Shown here piece after piece: positions 43,501 to 54,369 of a DNA stretch of 64,000 bases (its first letter is position 1; each line of letters begins with the position of its first letter). Below the pieces are notes generated by a model. The model ran no database searches, was not told the origin of the DNA, and saw nothing but the letters and a program-made list of their open reading frames with translations. The position numbers were made by a program, and so were the translations under genes. Source of the DNA: Psococerastis gibbosa (taxonomy: Eukaryota > Arthropoda > Insecta > Psocodea > Psocidae); the NCBI GenBank assembly GCA_963971405.1, contig OZ020485.1, forward strand, positions 31,887,921 to 31,951,920. Direction: 5' to 3'.

Positions 43501-45971
43501 TGGGTCTGCGCTAGGGACGAATTCCACCGTCAACATATCGCAGGGGTCTTAGATGTTAATTAATAATTTCAAAAATCTTACATTGGTTCACCCAAACGTA
43601 GACATTATATTTAGGTTTCCATGTTTAGAATATTTGAGTAATTTGCCGGAGCCTGGAAAACCTTGATGTAAAACACAAGATTTGATATCAATGGAAGTTA
43701 TATGCGACTTTAATTGACAGCATTCAACACGGAATTAAAAAATAGAAAAATACCCTACGTAAGAATCCGTACTTCACTACTTAAGCTTACTGATATTAAT
43801 TTTGTAAGCATCACCGTTATTTTTTCTGTAGGTTTTGCTGTCTTATAACAAATTTTCCAGTCCGTGGTTAAGAAAACGAACCGGTACAAGAAAACCCGAA
43901 CATGTTTTCTTATGTATCAATTAGTTATGGTACAGAGATAGATAATATGAGTAGTTCCCTGGTAAATAATTGTCCTAGGTTTAAATTTCGGTTTCCTCGA
44001 CTTTCCCTATCCCAAAGCACTGAATTTGTCGATGGGACGATTGAATAGTCAAGAACGGGCAGACCAATAAAATACAACACAGTGTAATGGCAGGGTATGC
44101 AATGCATTGGGGCATGAATTATCCCTAATAATGTTTTATTCAAAACCAAAACTGCTTGGGAAGGCAACCTATTCGGTTTTGTTTATCTGTTTCAACACGT
44201 AATACATACCTGAAGTTAGAAAGGATCGATAGAAATGTTTTATTTTATTTATTTTACCCCCAGAACCGAACTATCAAAGGGCCAACTATTAAGTTTTGTT
44301 TACATTAATAACGACTACAATATCTGTGAATTTAAAAAAAATTCAGCTACCACAAAGCTTTCCTTATACTATCATATAAATAGGAAAGCAAAAATTGATA
44401 AATTTAAAAGGGGAAAGACACGTGAAATCATTTAAGTATACAAATATTTGCAATTCAAAGTTTCAGAAAAGATTGATTTTTAGGTAATCCCCTAATTGCA
44501 CACTCTAATATTGTTCCAATATTTGATCCAAAGAATATGGGTTGAGGATACATTGGAACGTGTTAATTCCATATAAATAATTATATTAACTGGAACGGCG
44601 GGAGCCATAATATCCTTACGGTGCTCCCGTTAACCATAAGCCAACTATCAGAGATAAGTACCAAAAATATCGATGTCTTACACATGTAATATTGTAATAT
44701 TACACATGCATTATAGCAGAATAGCGGATACTAGGACCCGGTCAAAACTCTGTACTCAGTTTCTTAGCTTCCCAGCAAAATTGCGTACTTATCTTGTGCA
44801 GGCTACACTAGCCGCCAAATTGATAACGCTCTACAGCCACGGGATGGTTAATTCCAAAATTCAGATTCAAATCGTATATTCAAAATAAAAATTCTGAATA
44901 TTTCTTCGATCGATTAAGTATTAGAGTGTGTAATCAGGGCCAATGACCAAAGATAATTAATTGACGTTTACTTGCTTCTGTGTTTGATTGGAAATATCCG
45001 TGACAAATTATGAAAGGCTAAGACCATAAGGCGGCTATTCCACCGGCGATTTCACTTCATATTTGAGTTTGTGAATTTTGTCATTAACGCTTGTTTTGTT
45101 TTAAGGAGACTATTATGTAGATACTTAACTTATCAATTATAAATTAAGTTATAATAAGTCTCTGCAATATTATAACTTAATTTATAATAGAAGTTAAGTA
45201 TCTACATAATAGTCTCCTTAATACAAAACAAACGTCAATAACAAAATCAAGTATGAAAATCGCCGGTGGAATAGCCGCCTAAGAATCACCCTAATTTTTT
45301 TTTCGATTATTAGAGTACGTTTCGTGCATTGGCGGCACAGCATTTATTAGTAAATAAATCTCATTCGGTCAACGTCAAAACCAAATCTCTTGCATGGTTA
45401 CGCTGAACTTTAACTAAAATGGTTACAATCAAAACTCTTAAGTGTTGTTCTAGCTATTCCGTGAAATACGTAATCACTTTAATATACTATCACGGGTTAT
45501 CTTCAATTAAGTATAATTATCGTACTTGTTCTGTTCAAAATACGAACACTAGGCTATATATGGCTCAATTACAGCATTAATTGACAATGTTCTTGATCTT
45601 TGTTATAGATTTTCCAATCAATAGAATATATTGTTAGATTTTAAATAAATGAATATCCGTTGTTGCATACGACTTTTTGCTCACAATTGCCTCAGCCCTC
45701 AGTATATGTACTGTATATATATGTACATTGAAGTTGATGCAGTCTCGAAAGTAATCACTTTTTCGTAAGTATATTTAGTACCTAGCTAACAGTTTAAATA
45801 AAATTCATGTCAACGTATGGCATTGTTTTTTTTTTGCATCTATTACTACTATTATTTCTTAGATTACATGATTAGGTTTGTAAGAGTGGAAGGAGGAAAT
45901 ACTTTTTTTTTACAGAACATGTGAATGGTTTGGTCCCTCCACCGCTTGAAAGTATCAGTGATAAATACTAG
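31562..45971 (+). CDS. Unrecognised single-pass membrane protein gene B, 3 exons, 370 aa
   Basis: I cannot name this family. Exon 1 (31562-32310) encodes 249 residues of hydrophilic, Ser/Thr-rich sequence ending in a Cys/His-rich part. Exon 2 (33186-33493) carries an acidic then Lys/Arg-rich coiled-coil-like helix (EEERRKRRRLKKKRMKERL) and a strong membrane span after LPKRARW. Exon 3 is proposed at 45916-45971, after a polypyrimidine tract and ACAG. It continues the phase, adds about 18 residues (…VNGLVPPPLESISDKY) and ends at TAG. All borders are GT-AG and the total is 1113 nt. The basic residues before the span suggest a cytosolic N-terminus and a very short lumenal or outside tail. The last intron would be 12.4 kb and repeat-filled, so the third exon is the least certain part. 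A short upstream ORF overlaps the start. Confidence 0.6.
34543..34765 (+). repeat. tRNA-derived SINE, family A, copy 2
   Basis: This is the best-preserved copy: full tRNA-like head, body with GGCTTTATAGCCCTAACTCC and an (ATTT)n tail. It lies in the presumed long intron of gene B. Confidence 0.88.
34990..36655. mobile_element. Composite foldback element, ~1.66 kb, containing two nested foldbacks
   Basis: The outer arms (about 34990-35090 and 36550-36655) share GCCCAGGGTAGAT and CCATTGGAAATGGAAGATA. Inside lie one foldback at 35111-35719 (ends ACTATATATGGAAAAAG, inner CTAAATTGACCGGACTATA) and another at about 36183-36545 (arms with CGAAATTGTAGTTTTTT and ATTTGGCTCATCAA). There is no open reading frame. 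A solitary arm related to the last one lies near 19490-19650. Confidence 0.6.
36656..39673. other. Part of the presumed gene B last intron, little recognisable
   Basis: AT-rich sequence with T/A microsatellites (38450-38560, 39060-39260). The 100-codon frame at 37114-37416 shows no known domain and is not annotated. Confidence 0.35.
39674..39867 (+). repeat. tRNA-derived SINE, family A, copy 3
   Basis: It has the same head and body as the other two copies, with a short deletion after TTTTCTGG. The tail is TTTATTTA. Confidence 0.85.
39868..43959. other. Part of the presumed gene B last intron: H3 and short tandem repeats
   Basis: Besides H3 (41058-41197) it holds a 17 bp tandem repeat (AGGTTACTGTGAGGACG, about 40584-40630) and AT-rich microsatellites (43240-43310). 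No gene is supported. Confidence 0.35.
41058..41197. mobile_element. Hairpin element H3, 140 bp, perfect 59 bp arms, TAA target duplication
   Basis: The arms 41062-41120 and 41135-41193 are perfectly complementary around a 14 nt loop. The ends GTCAGGGTTTCCA and TGCGGGGTTTCCA are flanked by TAA (41055-41057 and 41198-41200). The central ~44 bp match H1, but the outer arms do not. Confidence 0.88.
43960..44400 (-). repeat. Dispersed repeat family F, inverted and internally deleted copy
   Basis: On the minus strand it runs from TATAAGGAAAGCTTTGTGGT (about 44377) through TTGATAGTTCGGTTCTGGGGG to CCGAAATTTAAACCTAGG (about 43975). The middle of the long copy is missing. Confidence 0.5.
45030..45279. 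mobile_element. Hairpin element H4, 250 bp, TAA target duplication
   Basis: The outer ends GGCGGCTATTCCACCGGCGA are exact inverted repeats flanked by TAA (45027-45029 and 45280-45282). The arms run about 100 bp with scattered mismatches. A second, AT-rich inner palindrome (TTATAAATTAAGTTATAAT and its complement) fills the middle. Confidence 0.85.
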
Positions 45972-46269
45972 ACGGGATCGCCATCTACAAATGCATGACG
46001 CTGCCGTGCAGTATTCATTACTGAGCAGCTACAGACGATGATGGAACCCCCCTAAAGAGTCGGTGCACTTATTTTTTACTTTATCTCACACCAATGTCCA
46101 ATTATAATGTTATAATCTTCGAACCGTTGACACTGAACTTTTGTAGAAACGGACTAGAAATGCTCTGAGATAGGAGAATCACACTCTAATGAATTAGTAA
46201 CGTACAAACTATTTTTTCTGAAAGTTTAGCCTTTTTAGTAAGGGCAAATGGAGCCCACCACTTTCAAAT

Positions 46270-46560
46270 TTTCGCGCAGTCTAATTTCCCATGAAATATT
46301 GATCGTAGAACCTTATATGAGGTGTCATAAACTAGAAAAAAATTTCTCTACACTTTGATGAAATTACGTAGCCGACACTAACACCGATCGACCACAGCTA
46401 TTGAATGAAATGATTTGTAAAAAATAACCGTCACTGAGGATATCAGGTGGAACGAGTTCCAAAACTGTGGCCAATTCGTGTTAGCCATGTATCAAAATGA
46501 AAAGGAACATTTTCTATTCTTTATGACTCGATTGAAATTTCATAACAAATTTGATTTTGT
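46270..46560. repeat. Foldback repeat family E, copy 2 (uninterrupted)
   Basis: Aligned to 23120-23680 it runs straight from CAAAACTGTGGCCAATTCGT into ATGTATCAAAATGAAAAGGA, where the other copy holds the RTE-like insertion. It lies just downstream of the terminal exon proposed for gene B. Confidence 0.6.
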
Positions 46561-46782
46561 AAAAAAAAATGGAAAACGCGGGGTCCATTTGCTCCTAAAT
46601 AAAACTTTTAGGATGCTGAGATTACTATCCTGGGCAACAAAAAAAAAAAAAAACGTACAAGCCCCTGATCATGCCCTGATACGATGTGAGTCTAGAGCTC
46701 TTATAAGTATTGAAGAACAAGATAGGTACCCCGTAGAATATTTGGGAGCAGAATAGTTAAGGGCGTCAGGCGCATGCGAATT

Positions 46783-47395
46783 TAGAGGTGGGGCGTGACA
46801 GATATTTCCAGGAGCAACAGTGACATTGACTCGACAGTCACTGATACAAATACTGGTGATTTCTGTCACTGGAGCGACTGCTTTTGTTCCTGCTATCTAA
46901 TTAATCTTGGTATGAGTAATCAAAAGTCACTGTCACTTCTCTTACTTGACAGGGATTTATACAAGTTACATAGACTTATTCGTTTCGGTTAACAATTAAA
47001 GTCCGTTATTCTTTTGTTTAGTTATGCTAAGAAATTTAAGAAGTAGTAATATAGACATATATATATAAACTAAAAGCTAGCCAGTTATGGAGCAGTCACG
47101 GTGACAGCCTCGGGCATACCTTATGTTTAGCTTACGTGAGACGATCGGAAAGCATTTCGGGGAATCTCGCTTAAGACTGCCTAGTGCATTGGCTAAACCT
47201 GAGCGAGTTACTTGCTCTTGCATGCGACTATCAGAGTATTAGAAACAAAGCTATTTAAAATATAGCCTAAATCGGTGACAGTGACTCAAAACACCAGTAT
47301 TTTTTTTGGGTAGGAACGGGTGGTTGCAGCGACCATCGCAGTCACGGTGATAAATCACAGTGACAGAAGTAACGCCCCACCTCTACATGCGATTG
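46783..47395. mobile_element. hAT-like non-autonomous element, ~613 bp
   Basis: The inverted ends read TAGAGGTGGGGCGT at both borders, resembling hAT termini. CATGCGAA and CATGCGAT flank the element (46773-46780 and 47396-47403), an 8 bp target duplication with one mismatch and two extra T on the left. There is no transposase gene. The two flanks hold many GTGACAG/CAGTCAC strings in both orientations. Confidence 0.75.
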
Positions 47396-47403
47396 AATGA
47401 GGA

Positions 47404-48327
47404 GGTGCACCGACTATACAACTCGGGAACCAGCAATCACAGATATCAGCATTACCGGATGAATAACCAGGTCTTGGAAAGACGTAGCTGCGGACAGAGT
47501 CGTCTACCACAACGATTTAGCTGAGATCTGTGACTGTAAAATAAAATTTAAGGTCAATCGGTAAGCTGTAGGTAATAGGTATATTATAGTTGTATTTGAA
47601 TATAATTATGAGGTAACACAATAAGCTATTGGAGAATAATATCCTTAGTTTTATTTTTTAATAAAAAATAATTCGTTTTAGAGGTTATAGAAATGTTTTA
47701 GACTCCAACTTTTAATAATGGGTCACACTCGTCACTCACAAAATTAAAAACTTCCCAATATAGAATAAATATGCGCACCATAAGACACTATTATAAGAGT
47801 GATATATGGCGCTTTTACTCTATGCCATAGTTAAAATTGATCAATGACCATAGAGTAAAATCACGCGTCATGGGATATGTTAAGTACAAACGTTTTATAT
47901 TATTATTATTGTATCAATGAAAAATTTCAATTTCCGTCAATACTACATTTACTATCACTATTGACGTTGGTGGAATATGGGCCTAAGCTATTATACCGAC
48001 TCTATTCAGTTACAGTAATCCATTTCAGATCGGTGCGTTAATTTATTATACTTCTGTATTATAACATTCAAGTTGCTTGAATTCCCTTTGTACACACTCA
48101 CTGGGATTCATTTGTTAGCATACGTCTATTACACTAAAATACCAATGGGCACAAATGACAGAAAAATACATAAAAATGTCGCTGCGATGTTAAATTCGAT
48201 CTTTTAATAATGGTTTGAAATTTCGTGAGCAATCCTTATAAACAATAAATAATTATTTATAACATAAAAATACATGAAGCATTAAATGAAAGACTATAAC
48301 TTACGGATGTAGAATAGTATTAAGCAT
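47404..48327. other. Spacer between the hAT-like element and PFDN5, with hairpin relics
   Basis: Contains an imperfect hairpin at 47807-47880 (TTTTACTCTATG facing CATAGAGTAAAA). It also holds one arm resembling the hairpin family, TTGACGTTGGTGGAATATGGGCC followed by TAA (47960-47985). No gene is supported. Confidence 0.35.
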
Positions 48328-49968
48328 TTAAGTTTTCACTGCAGTTCTTACAGCATTAGCTTGTTGTGCCTTAAATTCCATGACTTCCAAGATTGCGTCA
48401 CGGACCTTGGCTTTTTCCATACCCATGCCCTGAATTTTTTCTATTTGCTCAGTGACAAAGTCAACTTTCCGTTTGAAATAACTCTTTCCGTCTTCAATTG
48501 TCTGTAAATAAAGGCCAGGATAATTTTCAAGTCATGTGATACCGTTTCATTTACATAGAGAATTGATACATAGTATGGACAAGGTATTTCAAAAATCAGA
48601 TGCACTACTAAGTGCAGTAAATTAATATACTGCATATACAGGGCTTTGACATACTTTAAATGCTTATACAAGGTTCAATTGTTGTCTCGGTCCGAAATCT
48701 TTTAATGATTTTTGTAGAGGACACGGGAGAATTAAAATTTTTGGAAGTAGCATTGCCAATGTGCTTACTATGGTGCTGCCGGCATGACCCGATTGCTGGT
48801 TTTAAAGAACCTTTAGAGCTTTCTTCAAAGGAAAAACTCAATAAGTGACAAATCCAGACTATTTTGGGGCCAATTTAATTCACCCCTATCCTAAATTCCT
48901 AAATCCTAAATTTAAATTATTATTTGGCTCTAGAAATAGAATATGTAATGTTGCTGTAAATCCAAACCTTTCTAAAGACAACCAGTTATTCTTTTTCTTC
49001 TTCTTCTTCTGTCGTGGGGTTTCAGGCTTCAACTAAAAGGTTTCTACACTGACATCTTGATTACAATCTAAGATTTTAAACTATGAAAATAAATGGTGTT
49101 GTTTGTTAGAATAAGTTCTTGAAACTTTTATGAAAACGGATGAGCTCGTGATGTGAATTAGTTCTTCATGGTCGTTACAATTGGGAATTGACCCCCAATA
49201 TCACCAGGTATTTCTAGATGAAAGTTGTCCAATGTCCATTGCAAATGTGTTCTGAAAGACTTACCTTTTTTACGTAATATCCAGTCCCTACATCAACAAT
49301 GACATGCTCGGAGTCCGCTATTCTTCCGGGAACATACATAGACGCCGACAACGGCACTAGAATATCAGCACCTTGGGATTCTGAATTTAATTTTTGTAAG
49401 CATTCCCCAGAATCTTGCAATTTAGTTTGGGCTATTTTCAACGTTTCCAGCGAATCTTGAAACACGTTCAATTCCTATAAATATACAAAATACGTCATGC
49501 ATAATTACTAACACCAACCGGGCTCTATAGGATAAAAACAAATTACAAGGAGACGTCAGTTTTAAAATTTGTTTGACGTTAATACTTGCAAGTTAGGTTT
49601 ATTTCATCAAAACAGTGGGTCATTGAGTGCGGTGGTAGATGAGCATTGGGCCTTCGTTACGATTCGGGGGCTTTCAGACGTGACGTTTGGAGCAGATTTT
49701 TTGATTAGTATAGTAATTAGCAAATAGAATGTCAAAGGTTTAACCAAGTAAGTTTTCTCAAACTTACAACAGCCTTAACAACCACACGCCCACAACGAAT
49801 GCTATACTACAAACTAAATAACTAAACTAATAAGTAAGTGACCACTGAATAGCTCCCCAGACTTCATACCTGATCCATCTGTGATTTAAGTTGATTTAAT
49901 TGTGGAAAACTTAACGACATTAAGTCGATTTCATGGAGTTTTCCCATATCCCCGGCAGCACCAGCCAT
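48328..49968 (-). CDS. PFDN5: Prefoldin subunit 5, complete, 3 exons, 160 aa
   Basis: PFDN5 is the alpha-class subunit of the cytosolic prefoldin hexamer, which holds nascent actin and tubulin and passes them to the TRiC/CCT chaperonin. Exons: 49968-49870, 49474-49265 and 48501-48328 (TAA), all phase 0 with GT-AG borders. The product is 160 residues; the human protein has 154. The N-terminal helix (MSLSFPQLNQLKSQMDQ) and C-terminal helix (SYFKRKVDFVTEQIEK) form the coiled-coil arms. Between them lie the beta-hairpin motifs ILVPLSASMYVPG and VDVGTGYYV, which are highly conserved in the family. The pogo transposon sits about 370 bp upstream of the start codon, and SNAPC3 diverges from it 4.8 kb away. 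Confidence 0.97.
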
Positions 49969-50571
49969 GTTTGTATTATATTATATGAGTAATTTGACCT
50001 AATATTTGTGAAATATATTATATTAGAAGTTCTTTGATGAAATCAAATCACTGAAATGTGAATGGAGTAACGAGTAATGGACAATGGAGTTCTTGCGCAG
50101 GTAAAACAAAGATGGCGGGCAGTCGGAAAGGGAGGTACCCCTGATCCTCGGACAACACTCCCTTATTTTAACATGGAGTGTATGGGCTTTCCACTGAAAT
50201 GTATTTTATTGTAAGAAATTGTAGCTTTTAAACGGCAAATTAGTGTTATTTATATGTTCCTTCAATACTTGCGCGGGTACTGACAAAACATTACGGCAAA
50301 GTAGCCGCAAATAATTGTCGAAAAATATTATTTACTTGTGTAAGGTAACGGACCAAAAGGTGACACCATGCATAAAGGTGACACTTTATCATAAACTTTT
50401 ATTTATTAAGAACTGTAATATATTTTCGCGGTTTTTTTTAAATTTGAACTTAGAATTCAAAGTTTGTTTACCTAGAAATCCATGCGCTATTCTTGTTCCA
50501 CGAAAAACATGGCCGCCACTGACATGTTTGTTTACGCTTGTTGACGATTGCCAATTTATTCCGAGTTTATA

Positions 50572-53384
50572 ATGGATTTGCTTAAGCACGGTAAGTAGCA
50601 AATTAAGGTTTCATGTTTCTAACCATGGTTTTTTATTGTGTCTGAAGCGTTTATTTTCCTTGTTATACTCTTAAAAAAGGCGTCAAAACTAAAATTGACC
50701 TGAAGATTGGTTTTATAGCCAACTGCTGGGGGTGTCACCTTTACGCACGGTTATTTCTTAAAATTCCTTAACCTGACACCCTGTCATCTTCAGGAGAAAA
50801 TGCCTAAAATAATGATTTGGTGTAATTTGGACTGGGACTTTAATGATAAATATTATTATATGCTCGGCCTGGCAATATTCGATCGGGAACCTTAAGCTGA
50901 CATGGGGGTGTCATCTTTGGGTATAAGTGTGTCATCTTAACGCATTTCTATTTTTTAGGGCAAAAGAAAAGAAAAAACCTGCTCTATACGGAGGAAAAAA
51001 TGCGTCAAGCCCTTATTGATGCAAGAAACGGGATTTCCATAAAAAAGGCAGCAAAAAACAATGGGGTTCCACGGATCACCTTGTTGTATAAATTGAAAGG
51101 AAAAAATCCGGAGGGGAGAAGAATTGGAGCACCAACAGTTTTTAGTGCGGAGGAAGAGGACATATTAGTGCAATGGGTGCTTGGGATGTCGGCAAGAGGT
51201 TTCCCTGTTTCTAAGGAGCTGTTCATATCCAGTGTAAAGAAAGTGGCTCGTAAATTGGAAAAAGATGCATTTCAAACAAAGGAGCCCAGCAACAAATGGT
51301 TTTATGGATTCATGGGAAGGCACAAGGAACTATCAAGCCGTGTTGCACAAAACCTAACCAAAAGTAGGGCTTCGGTTTCAATGGAGGAATTAAGGAACTG
51401 GAGCGTTCAGGTGAAAAAGTGTCTTGAAGAAAAGGGGGTGTTTGATGTTCTAGAAAGTCCTGCAAGAGTCTTTAACGCTGACGAAACGGCCTTTTTTTTA
51501 AATCCTAAGGGCGGTAAAGTACTGGCTACAAAAGGGCAGCGTGCAGTCTACCAAAAATCTGGAGATAATGAGAAGGCATGCATAACGGTCTTAGTTAATG
51601 GCAATGCCAATGGAGACATGGCCCCCCCAATGATTGTGTTGAAGTACCAGAGGGTGCCAGGGGAAATCGAGGAGAGTTTGCCTCGAGGATGGGCAAGAGG
51701 GAAGTCAGACCGAGGATGGATGACCCAAGAACTTTGGTTTGAATACATAGCAAATGTATTTAATCCCTGGTTAGATCGCGAAGGGATCACTAAGCCTGTT
51801 ATTCTATTTGTTGACGGACATTCTTCTCACATATCAATTGAAGTGAGTGACTTTTGCATGACACATGGAATTGAACTTATTGCCTTGTTCCCAAATTCTA
51901 CGCATATTTTGCAGCCGATGGATGTAGCCGTTTTTAGAAATCTTAAAAGAGAATGGAAAGATGCTGTTCAAGATTGGCGGCTTGCAAATGATAATTGTGA
52001 ATTGAAGAAAAAAGACTTTTGTAAGGTGCTCAAAGCAGTGTTAGAAAAATGTTTCACACAAAAAACATTGGCCAATGGATTCAAAGCTTGCGGTTTAGTG
52101 CCTTTCGACATTGAGGCCGTTAGAATGCCATCATTCGATCAACCAACTGCAACTCAACATGTTAATGGCGCAATTACTCAGGAACTACCGAAACAATTTC
52201 TTGCCTGGCTTAAAGGGCTTATTGGTGACGTAGAGAACGCAGATCCTGCACTCATAGATCTGTGGTGCAGAGCGAATGCACAATTTGCGAACAGTGTCAA
52301 CAAAGATGCGCCTCTTCCCAATGCAGCTACTCCATCCGGCCCTAAGGAGGCAGATGCGAATGCTGCTACTGAGGAGATGTTTACCGATGACTTTTCCTTG
52401 TTGTTTGAGAATGATGCAATGGAAAGTTTTATTGATGTGGTTAACGACCCTTTACTTGATGAAACTAGTTCCACAAAGAACCAACGTGAAGAGCCCGGTG
52501 TGGAAGACACCCCTACAAAACAAGCTATCTCTACTTCCGGTAACAATTCCGTACAATTGCCATCAGTTCATCCGCCTTGGCCGGTGTCGCCGTACAAATT
52601 AAGTTTTATTGATAAGGTTAACGACCCTTTACTTGATGAAACTGGTTCCACTAAGGACCAACGTGAAGAGCCAGGTGTGGAAGACACCTCTACAAAACAA
52701 GCTATCTCTACTTCCGGTAACAACTCCGTACAATTGCAATCATTTCATCCGCCTTGGCTGGTGTCGCCATACAAATCATGCTTAATATGGCCAAGAGCAG
52801 ACCCAAAGACAGGGAAAATGAAAGTACCCAAAGATGGGGTCCCCCCGGTAATTACATCGGATCTGTTCCATATGCATGCAAATGCAAAGGCGGCTCAAGC
52901 AAAGAAGGTAAAAGAGGATATAGAGAGAAAAAAACAAGAACGTTTAAAGAAGAAGAGGAAGATGGAAGAAGACAAAGAGAAGAAGAAGCAAGAGCGTTTG
53001 GAGAAAAAAAAGAAGAAGAAGGCAGACGACATGTTAAAGAAAAAAGCTGAAAGGGCGCTTTACACAAAGCGGCCAAAACGTACGAAGAAAAAGACTCCAT
53101 TTAAAGATTTCATCTTGGTAAAATTTGTAACCGAAGAAGACCAGAGGGAGAAATTTTACGTTGGTGAAATAAATGGAGAGGCAAAAGAAGCAGGGGTGGA
53201 CGTTCTGTTTTTTCGAAAAAAAACCGGGAAAATAGGAACTTTTTTTAGTTTCCCCGAAGTGAGGGATGAGGGGTTTGTGGAATATTATAATATAATTGCT
53301 AGATTGTCGGAGTATAATATGAACAGGGACAGCTACGTTTTCCCCAATCTGGGCAATTTTGTCGACTTAAATAAGGTACATTAA
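50572..53384 (+). CDS. Pogo/CENP-B-like DDE transposase, 2 exons, 814 aa, intact
   Basis: This transposase cuts and pastes the surrounding element. Exon 1 (50572-50590) encodes MDLLKHG. Exon 2 (50959-53384) continues in frame after a 368 bp GT-AG intron, supplying the basic start of the CENP-B/Psq-type helix-turn-helix (EKMRQALIDARNGISIKKAA). A CENP-B-type second DNA-binding domain follows, then a DDE_1 catalytic core with D1 in FNADET, D2 in FVDGHSSH and D3 in LQPMDVAVF. The C-terminus is unusual in three ways. A 59-residue tandem duplication (52425-52778) repeats a segment with DPLLDE and HPPW. A long Lys/Glu coiled coil follows (about 52880-53090). The last ~90 residues are a globular tail. 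No inactivating change is visible, so it may be active or could be domesticated, but the surrounding inverted ends argue for a live transposon. Confidence 0.92.
52425..52778 (+). repeat. Tandem 177 bp duplication inside the transposase gene
   Basis: Two adjacent 177 bp units (59 codons each) are about 90% identical by eye and in frame. Each carries the residues VNDPLLDE, EEPGVED and HPPW. They lie in the poorly conserved region between the DDE core and the lysine-rich coil, so they probably lengthen a linker. Confidence 0.85.
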
Positions 53385-53794
53385 ATTAATATAATTTAAA
53401 CACCAAAAAATGTATTATTTTCTGATTTTTGTGCTATGTCACCTTTAGGTCTTTAAGTGTCATCTTTAAGTCGCAGGCGAAAATTTGGTGTCATCTTTAG
53501 GAGACAGAACATGGGAAATTAAAAAAATTAATGACATCAAATATTTAATCATATTATGAGCTTTATTGTATTAGGAAGCTGCTAGATGAACCAATTAATC
53601 AAATTTTACCATTGGTAGAGTTCTGACTTTCACTACTCAACAGTAGGAAGTAACAATATAAAGAAAAAAGCTTAAGGGTGTCACCTTTTGGTCCGTTACC
53701 TTAGGTATCTAATTTTATTTTTAATTTTAATTTATTATTGAATTAATGGATGAATTCTTCTAACAATACAGGTGTACATAAAAAATTATTTCGG

Positions 53795-54070
53795 AGGGGG
53801 GGATCTGGAACCCACGGACCACCCACCTGGGCACGGCCATGGTCACCGGAAAGTAACGACGATATACTGTATATCAATTTACATTATTGATCCCAATCAA
53901 GGCCTTAGCCAGGATTTTTTTTGGGGGGGGGGGATTTTATTGGATATTACATAGTAGTTTTTATTTTCCCTTTCATAATCCGATACTATCTAGTATCAAG
54001 CCATTTCATTTCGGGGGGGGGGGGAGTGGTCAGGACACCATGGACCACCCCCTGAGCACGGCCATGCATA
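53795..54070 (+). repeat. Twin poly-G repeat fragments between the pogo element and SNAPC3
   Basis: Two related pieces (53795-53840 and 54020-54065) share GGACCACCCMCTGRGCACGGCCATG, each beside a G-run (53924-53933 and 54015-54024). GCCTTAGCCAGGATTTTTTTTGG between them looks like a retroelement 3' end. The class is not determined. Confidence 0.4.
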
Positions 54071-54369
54071 TTTATGTGTATTTCGTAACTTTAAAATTGT
54101 GGAATTCGCTCTGCCACAAAGGTGGAACCATCACTGGCATTTCTCAAGTTCTTCCAGTGGCTTGGGGAACGATATAATTCGGACCTCTCCCATTTGTGGT
54201 CTGTCCTGGTATCGGCTATCACTATTACACAAGCCATAGCAGCAATGCTTAATATATAACGCTAGAAATATGAACTGCAAACTTTAAAAATCAATAGCGC
54301 TCAATGCACTTTATATCCTCCAATGTCCTAGCAGCTGATATTCAGATATTGTTTACTTTATTTTCGAAA

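Larger units (their letters stand above)
50355..53688. promoter_or_regulatory. Subterminal array of GTGTCAYCTTTA repeats in the pogo element
   Basis: About ten copies of GTGTCAYCTTTA or close variants lie outside the transposase gene. Left side, inverted: 50355 and 50373. Left side, direct: about 50732, 50782, 50908 and 50929. Right side, direct: about 53437, 53457, 53488 and 53678. Position and repetition suggest binding sites for the transposase DNA-binding domains. This is inferred, not known. Confidence 0.6.
50343..53701 (+). mobile_element. Complete pogo-type DNA transposon, 3,359 bp, with TA target duplication
   Basis: The inverted ends are perfect for 25 bp, starting AGGTAACGGACCAAAAGG and running to GACACC. 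The left end is at 50343-50367 and the right end at 53677-53701. The element is flanked by TA on both sides (50341-50342 and 53702-53703), as in the IS630-Tc1-mariner superfamily to which pogo belongs. It holds one two-exon transposase gene without stops or frameshifts. Perfect ends and an open gene suggest recent insertion. Confidence 0.93.

Noticed and set aside
50084-50104. GAGTTCTTGCGCAG near PFDN5 and its inverted near-copy at 54411-54424 by SNAPC3, considered as a split bidirectional promoter
   Set aside because: Only about 14 bp match and no further similarity surrounds them, so chance or a decayed repeat is as likely.
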